The notes under the pieces were generated by a model. That model ran no database searches. It was given only the letters and a program-made list of their open reading frames with translations, and was not told the DNA's origin. Made by a program: the position numbers and the translations under genes. From IMG/VR virus record IMGVR_UViG_3300012532_000100, positions 1-45,616 of that record: 45,616 nt of DNA, one strand, 5' to 3'. The stretch is from a virus. Shown here piece by piece: positions 23,134 through 32,301 of this stretch; position 1 is the first letter of the stretch; each line of letters starts with the position of its first letter.

Positions 23134-23477
23134 CAGCCTTCCACCAACCTCAGCCGGCATTGCAGGTGCGAGGTGCCGCCGGCCGGGTCCGGCCAGCGCT
23201 CCACCGGGCCGTCGACCTCGTAGGTGTCCCGGCCGTGCTCGATGCGGTCCACGCCCTCGATGAGCGAATGAGCCGGCGCCAGGAGCAGCAGAGCGACGGT
23301 GAGCGCGTCCCGACCGGTTGGCTGCTGCTCGTCGCCGGTCAACGGCTGCACGGAGCAGCCTTCGACGGTGGTGGGGACTGCGCTGCGCCAGTCGAGCACC
23401 ATGTTGCCGTAGGCGTCCTGTGTGGACGGTGCGTGCCAGACCACGATCGTCTGCGCGCCCAATGGCCCGGCCGGCAT
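23133..23477 (-). CDS. Head closure / neck protein
   Basis: A 114-aa protein. It starts MPAGPLGAQTIVVWHAP and has YGNMVLDWRSAVPTTVEGC followed by a strand-rich region ending THLQCRLRLVEG-like. This order matches head-closure proteins of actinophages, which stop DNA leakage at the connector. Confidence 0.72.
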   Translation of the reverse strand: MPAGPLGAQTIVVWHAPSTQDAYGNMVLDWRSAVPTTVEGCSVQPLTGDEQQPTGRDALTVALLLLAPAHSLIEGVDRIEHGRDTYEVDGPVERWPDPAGGTSHLQCRLRLVEG

Positions 23478-23488
23478 GGGGGGTGCCC

Positions 23489-23998
23489 CTACGCGCTGGC
23501 GCCGATGATGACGAGGTCGTAGCTCACGACCGAGCCGCCGCCCGAGTTGGTGATCCGTAGGATGTCTGCGGTCCCGGCGGTGACCGCGTAGGCGGTCGCG
23601 TCTGGCGCCCACAGGGCGAGGAAGCCGCCCGGCCGGATCGTCAGGGTGTGGGCTGCGGCGCCGACCCAGGAGATGAACCCGTTCGCGGCGGCGTTGCCGA
23701 CGACCAGGTTGTTGGTGTTGCCCGGCGCGGCCGATATGAACAGGCCCTTGACGCGCAGGAGGTTCACGGCCGCGCCGAACGGGTCGGTCAGGCTGCCGTT
23801 GAGGTCGATGTCGGCGAAGCTGGAGGCGGCGATCTGCCCGCTGCTGTGCCAGATCCGATCGGCCTGGTTGGCGGCCGTGCCGTTGTCCAGAGCAACTCCG
23901 CGCTCGAAGGTCAGCGGCACCTCGCCGACGGCGAGGGGCAGCACGGTCGTGAGCCGGGACCGCACCGAGACCGACATCCGCGTGTCGTTGAGTGGCAT
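23489..23998 (-). CDS. Structural protein with beta-sandwich features
   Basis: A 169-aa protein from ATG 23998 (a GTG one codon earlier is possible); it overlaps the previous stop. It is rich in beta strand: GNTNNLVVGNAAANGFISWV, LTIRPGGFLALWAP, SVVSYDLVIIGAS. It looks like a virion surface or decoration protein, and it interrupts the usual connector series. Confidence 0.65.
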   Translation of the reverse strand: MPLNDTRMSVSVRSRLTTVLPLAVGEVPLTFERGVALDNGTAANQADRIWHSSGQIAASSFADIDLNGSLTDPFGAAVNLLRVKGLFISAAPGNTNNLVVGNAAANGFISWVGAAAHTLTIRPGGFLALWAPDATAYAVTAGTADILRITNSGGGSVVSYDLVIIGASA

Positions 23999-24240
23999 CA
24001 CGTCTCCTTGGGGTCGGCCGGCGCCCCGGCGTCCACGTTGATGGGGGTTGGTGGCGCGGCGGGCTCGTCGATGACCTCGATGCGGCCGGCCGGCAGCGTG
24101 AGTCGCAGCGTGGGGCCACGGCCCTCGCCCATGACGGTCTCGACCAGCTCGACCAGCCAGGGGAAGTGCTGCCCGTCGAGGGTGAGCGAGAACCGGTTGC
24201 CCTTGCGGACGACGCGAATGACGTCGGGCAGTGCGGCCAT
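23998..24240 (-). CDS. Unknown 80-aa late protein
   Basis: Begins MAALPDVIRVVRKGNRFSL, with a short strand-helix part (HFPWLVELVETVMGEG) and ends in an Ala/Pro-rich tail. Its start overlaps the tail tube gene's stop, so the two are probably made together. Function not recognised. Confidence 0.68.
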   Translation of the reverse strand: MAALPDVIRVVRKGNRFSLTLDGQHFPWLVELVETVMGEGRGPTLRLTLPAGRIEVIDEPAAPPTPINVDAGAPADPKET

Positions 24241-24791
24241 CAGGCCGCGGCCCACGCGGCGTCGTCGGAGTACTTGATGGCGACGAGCTGGTTGGCGTCC
24301 GGGTAGCCGGAGATGGTCACCTCGTAGCCGATCTCCTCGTCCGAGGAGTACTTGATGCTGCCGCGCTCGGACACCTCGGCCAGGGGCACGATGACGCGGT
24401 AGTGCTTGGTGCCGTCCACGATGTCCAGGCCCAGCATCCGCGGGTCCGGCCCGGGGGCCTTGACGTCGAGCCGGTACGGCGGTGTCGCGGCCGGGGTGTT
24501 GCCGCGGTGGTACAGGCTCAGCGTCGTCTTCTTCGTCTCGATCAACGTGAACTTCCACTTGATCTCGGAGCTGGAGATCACCCGCCGGACGACGACGGCG
24601 TTCTGCCACGCCTTGACCTCCTCGGTGTCCTCGTCGGGCTCCTCCTCGACCCCGTCGTCGGAGACGTAGCCGCAGTCGAGCCAGCCGGTCGGCCACGCGC
24701 TGGTCGCATCGGTCGGCTGCGTGGTGCCTCGTGGTGCGGTCATGACGGCGCCGGTGACGGCGACGCGTACCTGGTCGGCGTTGAGCGCCAT
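24240..24791 (-). CDS. Major tail (tube) protein
   Basis: A 183-aa protein with the signatures of actinophage tail tubes: DCGYVSDDGVEEEPDEDTEE, then VKAWQNAVVVRRV, the strand WKFTLIETKKTTLSLYHRG and a C-terminal YEVTISGYPDA. Copies stack in rings to form the tail. In this genome it comes before the neck genes, not directly before the chaperone. Confidence 0.88.
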   Translation of the reverse strand: MALNADQVRVAVTGAVMTAPRGTTQPTDATSAWPTGWLDCGYVSDDGVEEEPDEDTEEVKAWQNAVVVRRVISSSEIKWKFTLIETKKTTLSLYHRGNTPAATPPYRLDVKAPGPDPRMLGLDIVDGTKHYRVIVPLAEVSERGSIKYSSDEEIGYEVTISGYPDANQLVAIKYSDDAAWAAA

Positions 24792-24814
24792 CGGTCAGTT
24801 CCCTTTCCGGTGCT

Positions 24815-25195
24815 TCAGCTCGAGGTGAGGGTCGTCGGGGGCGTGGCCTTCCACGACCAGTCAGGCTCGGGGAACGAGCCCTGCGGCTTGGCGCCCGCGT
24901 TGTAGGCGAGCCGCGCATCTTCGAGGATCTTGTCGCGGCGTAGCCGGTCCCACGTCATGGACACCGCGCCGCTGGTGGACACCGCGAACCCGGCCGGGTT
25001 GCGTAGCGCGATCACGGCCAGCTCGAAGCCCCACGCGAACAGGTCATCGGGCAGCGGGTCCGGCCATGCGGCGAGGCCGGTGGCGTCTTTGAGCCAGCCG
25101 GCGGCGACGCGGCGAGCGGTGGCCTCCCGCGCCTGCGTGACCTGGGGGTCCTGCAACCACTTGGACAGGTCCCCCAGGTCGAACAGCTCGGCCAT
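24815..25195 (-). CDS. Head-tail connector (adaptor) protein
   Basis: A 126-aa protein starting MAELFDLGDLSKWLQDPQV, with helices (EATARRVAAGWLKDATGL, FAWGFELAVIALRNP) and MTWDRLRRDKILEDARL, typical of the gp6/gp15-type adaptor of HK97-like phages. It sits under the portal. Confidence 0.78.
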   Translation of the reverse strand: MAELFDLGDLSKWLQDPQVTQAREATARRVAAGWLKDATGLAAWPDPLPDDLFAWGFELAVIALRNPAGFAVSTSGAVSMTWDRLRRDKILEDARLAYNAGAKPQGSFPEPDWSWKATPPTTLTSS

Positions 25196-25201
25196 CGCCG
25201 G

Positions 25202-25795
25202 CTAGCTCGCCGGCGTGGCGTACTGCGCGATCAGGTCCGCCTTGGACAGGATCCCGGCGGCGTTGCGGGCGTCCTCTTCGGACACTCCCTCATCACGTTG
25301 CGACACCGCGTAGTCGACCCACGCGGCCTTGGGTGCCGACTGGGGTGGCGGTCCTCCGGCGTCGGGCTCCTGGCCGGCCGCGCGGGCATCCTCCGCCGCC
25401 GCCCCGTCCTCGATGAGGACGGCGAGGCCCACGTCGAGCAGGTGCCGCGCCTTCCCGGCGTACACGTCGCCGGGCAGCACCGCACCCTGCATCAGGCCGC
25501 GGATCTGCCGGCCGTCCGGGGTGTCCATCTCCACCGGCACATACGGGCCAGTGACCTTGACGCGCTGGCCGGGTGCGAGCACCTCGCGCAGCGGGCGCCG
25601 CTCATCGACGTCGAGCGTTGCGACCCGCTCACCGGTCAGTGGGTCGAGCCGGGTCGCGGCGAACCCTTGCGGGTGCTGGGCGTTGAGCGCGTCGACGATC
25701 TGCCCGGCGAACCCGGCGTCAAGGGCGAAGGCCACCGTACGGTCGCCGTCCGCCGTGGCCTGGATGATCGAGGTTCCGTCGTTGCGGTAGCTCAT
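25202..25795 (-). CDS. Unknown head-region protein
   Basis: A 197-aa protein from ATG 25795. Starts MSYRNDGTSIIQATADGD; the middle has VDERRPLREVLAPGQRVKVT, and the end (GILSKADLIAQYATPAS) has a short helix like that of rho/SAP-type or head-binding motifs. It lies between capsid and adaptor genes; a head-completion role is likely but unproven. Confidence 0.68.
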   Translation of the reverse strand: MSYRNDGTSIIQATADGDRTVAFALDAGFAGQIVDALNAQHPQGFAATRLDPLTGERVATLDVDERRPLREVLAPGQRVKVTGPYVPVEMDTPDGRQIRGLMQGAVLPGDVYAGKARHLLDVGLAVLIEDGAAAEDARAAGQEPDAGGPPPQSAPKAAWVDYAVSQRDEGVSEEDARNAAGILSKADLIAQYATPAS

Positions 25796-25806
25796 GTCGG
25801 CCCCTC

Positions 25807-26727
25807 TCACGTGCCCGAGTTGGTCAGCCGGATACCAGCGCCGGGCTCCTGCGGCGCGGGCACGGTGACCCGGCGGCCCTGCAGCCACCAGCCGTCGATC
25901 TCCGGGTCGATCCACGCCTTGACCTGGATCATCATCTCGTCGACCGTGTACCCGGGGTCGACCTCCTGCTCATCGGCCATCGACCCGAGCTGCGTCGAGT
26001 CGAAGATCCAAGGGTCGGCTGGCGCGTTCGGGCTGTGCAGGATGGTCAGCCCGCCGACCACCTCGATCTCGCCGGTGTAGATCGGGTTGGTGGTGGTCTC
26101 CCGCTGCAGCGCGTTGGTGACCTTGTCGTCGGACATGAAGTAGGCGTACGCCGAGTCGGTCAGCAGCAGCGTGTCGGGGGTGTAGCCCAGCTTGAGGTTC
26201 GCGATGCTCGCCTTGGCCCGCAGCACGTCACGCAGCATGGTGGGCGAGGCCGCGACCCACTGCGTGGTGATGGCGAAGGTGGCGGTCACCGCCGCGGCGA
26301 CCGCGGACAGGGTCACCGAGTCGACCTGGCTGATGACGGTGTTGACCACCTTCCGCAGCGCCCGGGACACCTCCTGACCCGGGTACTGCGACCGCTTCGC
26401 CTGCTCGAAGGTCAGCTCGACCTTCTGGCCCCACTTGGACACCGCGGCCAGGCCGGCGGTACCGGCCGGCATGTTGGCGATCGGGTACTCGCCGCCAGCC
26501 TGCACGGCCCGCACCGGCCGGTCCGTGACGAACGGCTCGCTCATCTCGTACAGGACCGCGCCACCGGAGGAGCGCAGCCGGCCAGTGAGCACCTGGTCGG
26601 AGACGAACCGCAGGTCGCGGAAGTCCCGCAGCCGCCGCCGAATGTAGGTCGGCGACTGCAGCATCCGGTCGATGGTCAGCAGGTTGCCGGTCAGCGTCGG
26701 CGCTGCCGGCGGGTAGGTACCTGGCAT
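25807..26727 (-). CDS. Major capsid protein
   Basis: A 306-aa HK97-type coat protein: N-terminal arm, IRRRLRDFRDLRFVSDQVL, the E-loop region (GEYPIANMP), the spine helix (SRALRKVVNTVISQVDSVTL) and the A-domain part (LGYTPDTLLLTDSAYAYFM; EIEVVGGLTILHSPNAP). It follows a ClpP-type protease with scaffold and a decoration gene, the standard order. Confidence 0.92.
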   Translation of the reverse strand: MPGTYPPAAPTLTGNLLTIDRMLQSPTYIRRRLRDFRDLRFVSDQVLTGRLRSSGGAVLYEMSEPFVTDRPVRAVQAGGEYPIANMPAGTAGLAAVSKWGQKVELTFEQAKRSQYPGQEVSRALRKVVNTVISQVDSVTLSAVAAAVTATFAITTQWVAASPTMLRDVLRAKASIANLKLGYTPDTLLLTDSAYAYFMSDDKVTNALQRETTTNPIYTGEIEVVGGLTILHSPNAPADPWIFDSTQLGSMADEQEVDPGYTVDEMMIQVKAWIDPEIDGWWLQGRRVTVPAPQEPGAGIRLTNSGT

Positions 26728-26735
26728 GAGTCAGC

Positions 26736-27113
26736 TCACCGACCAATCATCTGGAGCTTGATGCCGGCGCCGGCGGCGGCGGTCGCGGCGACGCCGATGA
26801 GCTGACCGAAGGTGCCGGCGCCGATCGCGCTGACCTGGCCATTGGCGGCCGTGGCGAGGTTGTCGCCGACCGCGACCGCGGCGGAGGCAGTCACCTCATG
26901 CGTGACACCGGGCAGCGGCCACACCGTGACCGGGGTGCCGATCGCCGCGTCATGTCCGGCGACGCCGACCGCGGCGGTGGAAGCGGCGCCGGCGGGGATC
27001 ACTGTGTCTGCCGCGGACAGGGCGACGACCTGGCCACCCACGACGGCTGTAGCACCGACGGTGAACGAGCGCGGCCGCAGGCCCGCGCCGAAAATCGGCG
27101 TGTAGTCAGCCAC
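26736..27113 (-). CDS. Capsid decoration / DUF2190-like protein
   Basis: A 125-aa small beta protein (GQVVALSAADTVIPAGAAST, AVGVAGHDAAIGTPVTV, AVAVGDNLATAANGQVS). This is the DUF2190-like pattern of stabilising proteins encoded next to capsid genes. It probably coats the capsid surface. Confidence 0.8.
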   Translation of the reverse strand: MADYTPIFGAGLRPRSFTVGATAVVGGQVVALSAADTVIPAGAASTAAVGVAGHDAAIGTPVTVWPLPGVTHEVTASAAVAVGDNLATAANGQVSAIGAGTFGQLIGVAATAAAGAGIKLQMIGR

Positions 27114-27116
27114 CGG

Positions 27117-28520
27117 TCACTGCCCCTTTCCCGCGTAGCGCATCGAGGGTGGGAACAGGTTGTCGAACATGGCGTCCTCGGCCGCCTCGTCCGATGTGAC
27201 GTCCCCGCCGTGGCCGAGCTCGGCGACCGCCAGCGCGGTGTTCTTCTGCAGGCTCGCGATCAGCGTGCGGGTGCCCTCAGGGTCGGCGTCCCACAGCTTG
27301 GCGAAGTGGTCGCGCTGCGCCGGGGTGAACTTGCCGTCCCGCACCGCCTGCGCGACGACCTGGTCGCGCTCCTCGCGCTCTCGACGCGCCTCGCGCGCCT
27401 CCAGCCGCTTGATGGTGTTCTGCATCTGCTCCCAGGCCGAGTCCGACACCAGGCGCATCCCGGCCGGGACCGCCCCGTTCGGCTTGACCACCGGCGGGGC
27501 CGGCTCGTTCTGGTCGCCGGGCGGGTTGGCGGGCGGTCCCGCCTGTCCGAGGCCGGCCGCGGCCAGCGCCGCGGTCACCTCGGTGTCGGGGGCGTCGGAT
27601 GCGAGACCCAGCGCCTCCCGGATCTTGGCTGCGTCCACTGACGCCTCCTTCGGGTTCGGATCGACCACCGTCGGGTCGGCGGTGGTTGTCTTCGTGGCCT
27701 CGCCGCGGATGCGCTGGGCCGCCTGCGCGGCTGCGGCCAGCGCGGCATCCGGCGGCGCCGACGATCGCCCGGCCTTGCGGCCGGCCAACGTCGGGGCCGG
27801 CGCATTTTCCCGCCCCTGGTACACGAACGGCGACAGGTCCAGGCGGTCCTGCGAGCGCAGCGTGTCCCACATGTCCCACAGACCGGCCTTACGGCCCGGC
27901 GTGACCTTGCGGCCCGTCGCGGTGCCCTTGTCCTCGTCGGTGGCGACCCGGTCGGCCAGCCCCGCCTTCACCGCCTCCTCGGCCGAGTACCAGGTCTCGG
28001 CCTTCATCAGCTCCCGCCACTCGTCGACGGTGCCGCCGGCCTTGGCCGCGTAGGTGGAGGCGATCGCCTCGGCGGTCGACTCCAGCTGCCGGGCCACCTT
28101 CTGCATCTCGTCGACGTCACCGACCGCCCAGGTTCGCGGGTTGTGGACCATCATCTGGCTGCCGAGGCCCATGACGACCTCGTCGCCGGCCATCGCGATG
28201 ACGCTGCCGGAGCTGGCCGCCATCCCGTCGACCATCACCCGCACGTCGGCGCGGTGCTGGCGGAGCATGTTGGCGATCGCCACCCCCTCGGAGACCTCCC
28301 CGCCGGGGGTGTTGAGGTGCAGCACGATGTGGTCGACGTCCAGGCCCGCGACGTCGCGGACGAAGTCGTCGGCGCTGAGCCCCCACCAGCCGCCGACGAC
28401 GTCGTACAGGTACACGTCCGCGGTGGTGCGCTCTGGCCCGTCGCCGTCGGCCTCGGCGACCACCGGGCCGACGTGGTACCAGGGTCGCGGCCCGGCCGGC
28501 GCGTTCGGGGGTTGCGGCAT
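27117..28520 (-). CDS. ClpP-like head maturation protease with scaffold domain
   Basis: A 467-aa protein. Residues 30-200 are a ClpP-fold protease with LHLNTPGGEVSEG, catalytic Ser103 in DGMAASSG and His126 in MVHNP. The remaining 260 residues are Ala/Pro/Glu-rich, helical (RLEAREARREREERDQVVAQ) and end near the capsid gene, which suits a fused scaffold. It cleaves scaffold and capsid arms inside the prohead. Confidence 0.92.
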   Translation of the reverse strand: MPQPPNAPAGPRPWYHVGPVVAEADGDGPERTTADVYLYDVVGGWWGLSADDFVRDVAGLDVDHIVLHLNTPGGEVSEGVAIANMLRQHRADVRVMVDGMAASSGSVIAMAGDEVVMGLGSQMMVHNPRTWAVGDVDEMQKVARQLESTAEAIASTYAAKAGGTVDEWRELMKAETWYSAEEAVKAGLADRVATDEDKGTATGRKVTPGRKAGLWDMWDTLRSQDRLDLSPFVYQGRENAPAPTLAGRKAGRSSAPPDAALAAAAQAAQRIRGEATKTTTADPTVVDPNPKEASVDAAKIREALGLASDAPDTEVTAALAAAGLGQAGPPANPPGDQNEPAPPVVKPNGAVPAGMRLVSDSAWEQMQNTIKRLEAREARREREERDQVVAQAVRDGKFTPAQRDHFAKLWDADPEGTRTLIASLQKNTALAVAELGHGGDVTSDEAAEDAMFDNLFPPSMRYAGKGQ

Positions 28521-28532
28521 CGTGTGTTCTCC

Positions 28533-29867
28533 TCAGTGGTCGAGGCCGGGGATCGGCGGCTGGAGCGGGGCCGGCAGGCGGCGTCGAGCCCGGGCCGCTG
28601 CGGGTGGTGCCGCGGGCGGCTCGTCGGCGGGCGCCGGCTCGTAGTCCGGTGTCGGGTCGGGGTTCGGCGGTAGGCCGTGCTGCTGGCGTGCCGCCTGCTC
28701 CAGGACCGGATCCGGCCGCAGGATGCCGGCGTCGACGAGCATCTTCAGCGCCGCCGCGGTCGCCGTCTGCCGGCTGCCGATCTCATCGAAGACGATCTTC
28801 GGGGCGGGTTCGTCCACGCCGAAGTTGACGTCGACCAGGTCCTCGACGATGTGTTGGCTCGCGGTGTCCGCGACCGCCTGGGCCAACGCTTGCAGGCTCA
28901 GGGTGAAGAAGTCGGCGAACGTGGCGCCCAGCGCCCACGAGCCCGTCTGGGTGCCCAACGTGAGGAAATGGGCGAGGACACCCTTGGCGATCTGCTCGTC
29001 GTGGTAACGGATCGCCGGGTTCGCGTCCGGCAGGTCCCCCTCCACACCGACCAGCCGAATCTTCGCCCCGTTCGGGATGGCCGCACCGGCCGCCTCCCCG
29101 GACCGCCACGAGGTGGCGATCTCCTGGCCCTTGTCGAGGCTCTTCTCCTTCTCCGCCGCCTCATAGACCGGGATGCCCATGCCGTTGCGCTCGATCGTCT
29201 GCGCCTGCACCCGCAACAGCCGATCCTTGATCAGCCAGTTCTTGTACCCCGCCCGCAGCAGCGACCGGCCGACCCAGTTACCGGCCTCGCGCTCATGCAC
29301 GTACCCCACCAGCCGGTTGACCGGCATCGGCCGCGCCCGCGGCCCCGCCATGGTGCCCCACTGGCTGACCGAGACGAGGCCGCCGTCCTCCGCAACGTCG
29401 ATCTTCTCGATGGTCTTCGGCATCCGCGGCGCCAGCTTCCGCAGCCGCGCCCGCCGGCCGTCGTCATCGACGCGGTACACCTGCTCGAAGTACATGTGCC
29501 CGTACACCAGCATCAGCAGGGCGTGCCGCAGATGCTCCGGCCAGGAGAACCGGTCCCGGGTGCGCGGTGCCGGCCTGGGCGTGGCCCCGACGATCGGCAG
29601 GCCGAGGTCTTCGGACACCCACGCGGTCACCTCGTCGCGGGCACCGCACGGATCCAGACGCCACGGGGTCAGCAGCACCGGCTGGACCACGGCCCGCAGC
29701 ACGGAGGCGACCTGCGAGTCCTGCGACCGCATCGCGTCGAACACCTGCAGCGACTGCGGCCAGCGCAGCTCCGGAGTCGACTCGTCGGGTTCCCAGTCCC
29801 ACCAGCCGCCGCCGCCGGACCCCTGCCACGCGTAGCCGATCTCGGTCACCGGGACAGGAGCAGTCAC
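28533..29867 (-). CDS. Portal protein
   Basis: A 444-aa portal: LRWPQSLQVFDAMRSQDSQV, SVLRAVVQPVLLTPWRLDP, a central wing and stem with YGHMYFEQVYRVDDDGRRAR, and a C-terminal Pro/Ala-rich crown. It makes the ring through which DNA is packed. It starts 30 bases after the large terminase stop. Confidence 0.92.
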   Translation of the reverse strand: MTAPVPVTEIGYAWQGSGGGGWWDWEPDESTPELRWPQSLQVFDAMRSQDSQVASVLRAVVQPVLLTPWRLDPCGARDEVTAWVSEDLGLPIVGATPRPAPRTRDRFSWPEHLRHALLMLVYGHMYFEQVYRVDDDGRRARLRKLAPRMPKTIEKIDVAEDGGLVSVSQWGTMAGPRARPMPVNRLVGYVHEREAGNWVGRSLLRAGYKNWLIKDRLLRVQAQTIERNGMGIPVYEAAEKEKSLDKGQEIATSWRSGEAAGAAIPNGAKIRLVGVEGDLPDANPAIRYHDEQIAKGVLAHFLTLGTQTGSWALGATFADFFTLSLQALAQAVADTASQHIVEDLVDVNFGVDEPAPKIVFDEIGSRQTATAAALKMLVDAGILRPDPVLEQAARQQHGLPPNPDPTPDYEPAPADEPPAAPPAAARARRRLPAPLQPPIPGLDH

Positions 29868-29897
29868 AGCATTCCCTCCGGTCTGGGCGTGGGGGTT

Positions 29898-31691
29898 TTA
29901 GAAGCCAGCGGTCGCCAATGGGTGCGCGTGCGATCTGGCCGGGGCGCGAACGACCACCGGTGCGGGCGGCGCCGCCACGTCGGGCTCGCGTAGCCGACCG
30001 TCGATCGCCTGCAGCAGCGCTGTCATCCCGTCAATGCGTTTGCCGGACGCGCGGCGGTCCGGCTTGACCGGCCGCAGCCGGTCCGGGTCGTTGGCTGGGC
30101 TCCTCGCCTCAAGATTGTCGGCCATCCAGCGCGCGACGGGGTTCCCGCCGGTGCGCAGCTGGCGGGCGGTGAGCAGCCGCATGAGCTCGGTCATCGGCCC
30201 GGTCATCCGCTCGTACGTGGTGGCCGACTCGATGAGCTCCAGGCCGGTTCGCTGCACGATCGCCTGCCGGACGGGCTCGCCGGACCACTTGTCGTAGGTC
30301 ACATCGACGATGACGAACAGGTCGTTGTCCGCCTCGATCTGCTCGTAGATCAGGTCGTAGTCGATGGTGTCGCCGTCGGTGACAGTGACCCAGCCGGCCG
30401 CCGCCCACTGCGAGAGCTGGCCGTCGGTGTGCTCGTCGAGCTTGGGCACCACGGCGGCCGGGCACCAGTGCCGCCACAGGATCGAGCCGTCCTCGAAGAG
30501 CAGGCACCATGCGGTGAGGTCCAGCTTGGAGGACAGGTCGAGGCCGCCCCAGCAGCGCTGCCCGGCGAGCTTGGGTAGCAGCCAGCCCGGGTTGGGCGCG
30601 AGCTCGCCGGTGTTGGCGTCCCAGAGATCGAGCGAGATGTAGCGGGTGACCTGCTGGACCCGCTGGTTGCACTGGAACTGGCGGTAGGCGTTCTCCCGCT
30701 GCGGGTTGCGCTTGGCGTCGACGGCCAGGCGGCGCATCGCCTCGCGGCTTTTGAACTCGTCGAGGCCCGGGTTTGGCCACTTCCAGTTGCGCTCGTCGAA
30801 CGGGTCGCAGGACACCGGAAGGTCCGGATGTCCTTTGTGGATCCGCCACAGCCTGGCCAGCTCCACGTCGGTGCGGGGCAGCTTGCGCACGAAGGCGAAC
30901 ACGTGGGGCGCGCGCTTGGGGTCCTCCTGGATCCGCTCCGCCTCGTCGATCAGCTCCGCCCCGAACGACGCGCTGTCGTTGGTCTCCGTGCTGGTGGCGT
31001 ACAGCAGCTCCTGGGTGCGGGCGCCGACCGCGGTGACCATCGCCTCCCACAGCCCCCCGTTCGGCTGCGAAAGGACCTCGTCGAGGTTGAAGCCGTGCGG
31101 GTTGTGGCCGAGCTCGCCGAGCGCGTCGGCGGTGATGATGCGGTAGTAGCTCGACGTCGCCGCGTCGACGATGCGTTTCTCGTTCTTGAAGTGCCGCAGC
31201 CGCCGCGCCAGGATCGGGCTCAGCTGCACCATCCGCAGCGCCGGCTCGAACACCTTCGCGGCCTGTTCGGTGTCCTTCGCGGCCGAGTAGACCTCGGCGG
31301 AGTCTTCGTCGTCGGCGACGAGCAGCAGCAGCTGGATTCCGGCCGCCAGCTCGCTCTTGCCGTTCTTCCGCGCGACGATGATGTAGGCGATGCGGTACCG
31401 GCGCACGTACCGGGACCACTCCTGCGACCAGACGACCTCGCCGAACAGCGGCCGGATGATCTCGTGTTCCTGCCAGTGCCGCAGCCGGAACGCGGTTCGC
31501 CGCAGCGGCCCCTTGGTGTGCACGAGCAGCTCGGGGAAGAACTTGACCGCCCGGTCGGCACGGGGCTGGCAGTAGTGCGCGCCCCGCTTGAAGCAGGTCA
31601 GCCCGTCGAGGGTGTAGCCGCACTCCGGGCCGCGGCGCTGCCGCGGCCGCCAGCGCGCGTCGTGGTCGGTGGCGGGCGGGCGTATCGGCAT
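29898..31691 (-). CDS. Terminase large subunit
   Basis: A 597-aa packaging motor. The ATPase half has Walker A ARKNGKS (107-113) and Walker B FNLDE (201-205); the nuclease half begins near GGLDLSSKLDLTAW, with FVIVDVTYDKWSG further on. It cuts concatemers and drives DNA into the prohead. Placed between small terminase and portal. Confidence 0.95.
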   Translation of the reverse strand: MPIRPPATDHDARWRPRQRRGPECGYTLDGLTCFKRGAHYCQPRADRAVKFFPELLVHTKGPLRRTAFRLRHWQEHEIIRPLFGEVVWSQEWSRYVRRYRIAYIIVARKNGKSELAAGIQLLLLVADDEDSAEVYSAAKDTEQAAKVFEPALRMVQLSPILARRLRHFKNEKRIVDAATSSYYRIITADALGELGHNPHGFNLDEVLSQPNGGLWEAMVTAVGARTQELLYATSTETNDSASFGAELIDEAERIQEDPKRAPHVFAFVRKLPRTDVELARLWRIHKGHPDLPVSCDPFDERNWKWPNPGLDEFKSREAMRRLAVDAKRNPQRENAYRQFQCNQRVQQVTRYISLDLWDANTGELAPNPGWLLPKLAGQRCWGGLDLSSKLDLTAWCLLFEDGSILWRHWCPAAVVPKLDEHTDGQLSQWAAAGWVTVTDGDTIDYDLIYEQIEADNDLFVIVDVTYDKWSGEPVRQAIVQRTGLELIESATTYERMTGPMTELMRLLTARQLRTGGNPVARWMADNLEARSPANDPDRLRPVKPDRRASGKRIDGMTALLQAIDGRLREPDVAAPPAPVVVRAPARSHAHPLATAGF

Positions 31692-31710
31692 CGGCGCCCT
31701 CCCCGGTGCG

Positions 31711-32190
31711 CTACGACAGCAGCCGATCCGCCCCGGCCGATGGGGCCTTCTCGCCGGCGAGCAGGTGCGCGCGGTCCGCCGGCGTCAGCCCGAACCGGCC
31801 GCCGAAGGTGGCCACCAGGCCGGCGTAGTCGCGGACCAGCTGGACGGCCGGGTTCTTCACCATGCCGCGCTCGCCCTCGACGAGGGGGCCGCGCAGTGCG
31901 ACGTCGCGGGCGGCCTGGGCGTGGCGGGCGATCGCGTCGCACAGGATCGCGAATGCATGGACGTCCCAGGCGGTAAGCACCTTCTTGGCGATCATGTCCG
32001 GGGCCAGCTGCTCCCAGATCGCGATGGCCGCCCCGTCGAGCGAGTCGTCGGCCAGCCATGCCGGCGGTTCCGGCGTGAGGTCCGGGTCCGGGACCGGCTC
32101 GCGGTCGTTGACCCGGTCCTTGCGGGCGCCCTGCAGCACCTTCAGCCGGGTCGGCTGGGCCGGCCGACCGCGGCGCGACCCGGTCGCCAT
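31711..32190 (-). CDS. Terminase small subunit, P27 family
   Basis: A 159-aa protein with the P27-type layout: RRGRPAQPTRLKVLQGARKD, WEQLAPDMIAKKVLTAWDV, KNPAVQLVRDYAGLVATFGG and FGLTPADRAHL. It recognises packaging sites for the large subunit. First gene of the structural operon. Confidence 0.9.
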   Translation of the reverse strand: MATGSRRGRPAQPTRLKVLQGARKDRVNDREPVPDPDLTPEPPAWLADDSLDGAAIAIWEQLAPDMIAKKVLTAWDVHAFAILCDAIARHAQAARDVALRGPLVEGERGMVKNPAVQLVRDYAGLVATFGGRFGLTPADRAHLLAGEKAPSAGADRLLS

Positions 32191-32201
32191 CGCACGGTCA
32201 C

Positions 32202-32226
32202 TCCACTACGGGACAGTCCACTATGG
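32202..32226. promoter_or_regulatory. Direct repeats at the head of the late operon
   Basis: TCCACTACGG (32202-32211) and TCCACTATGG (32217-32226) repeat with a 15-bp period just before the small terminase gene. On the minus strand, TTGCGC and CATAGT lie 18 bases apart here and could be -35 and -10 elements. A site for a late activator or repressor is possible. Confidence 0.4.
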
Positions 32227-32301
32227 ATTTTCGGGGGTTGTTGGCGCAAAAGCTCAGCAATTTTGTCAGCGTGAAAGCCGAGTTGGGACGGCGGTCACGC
32301 C

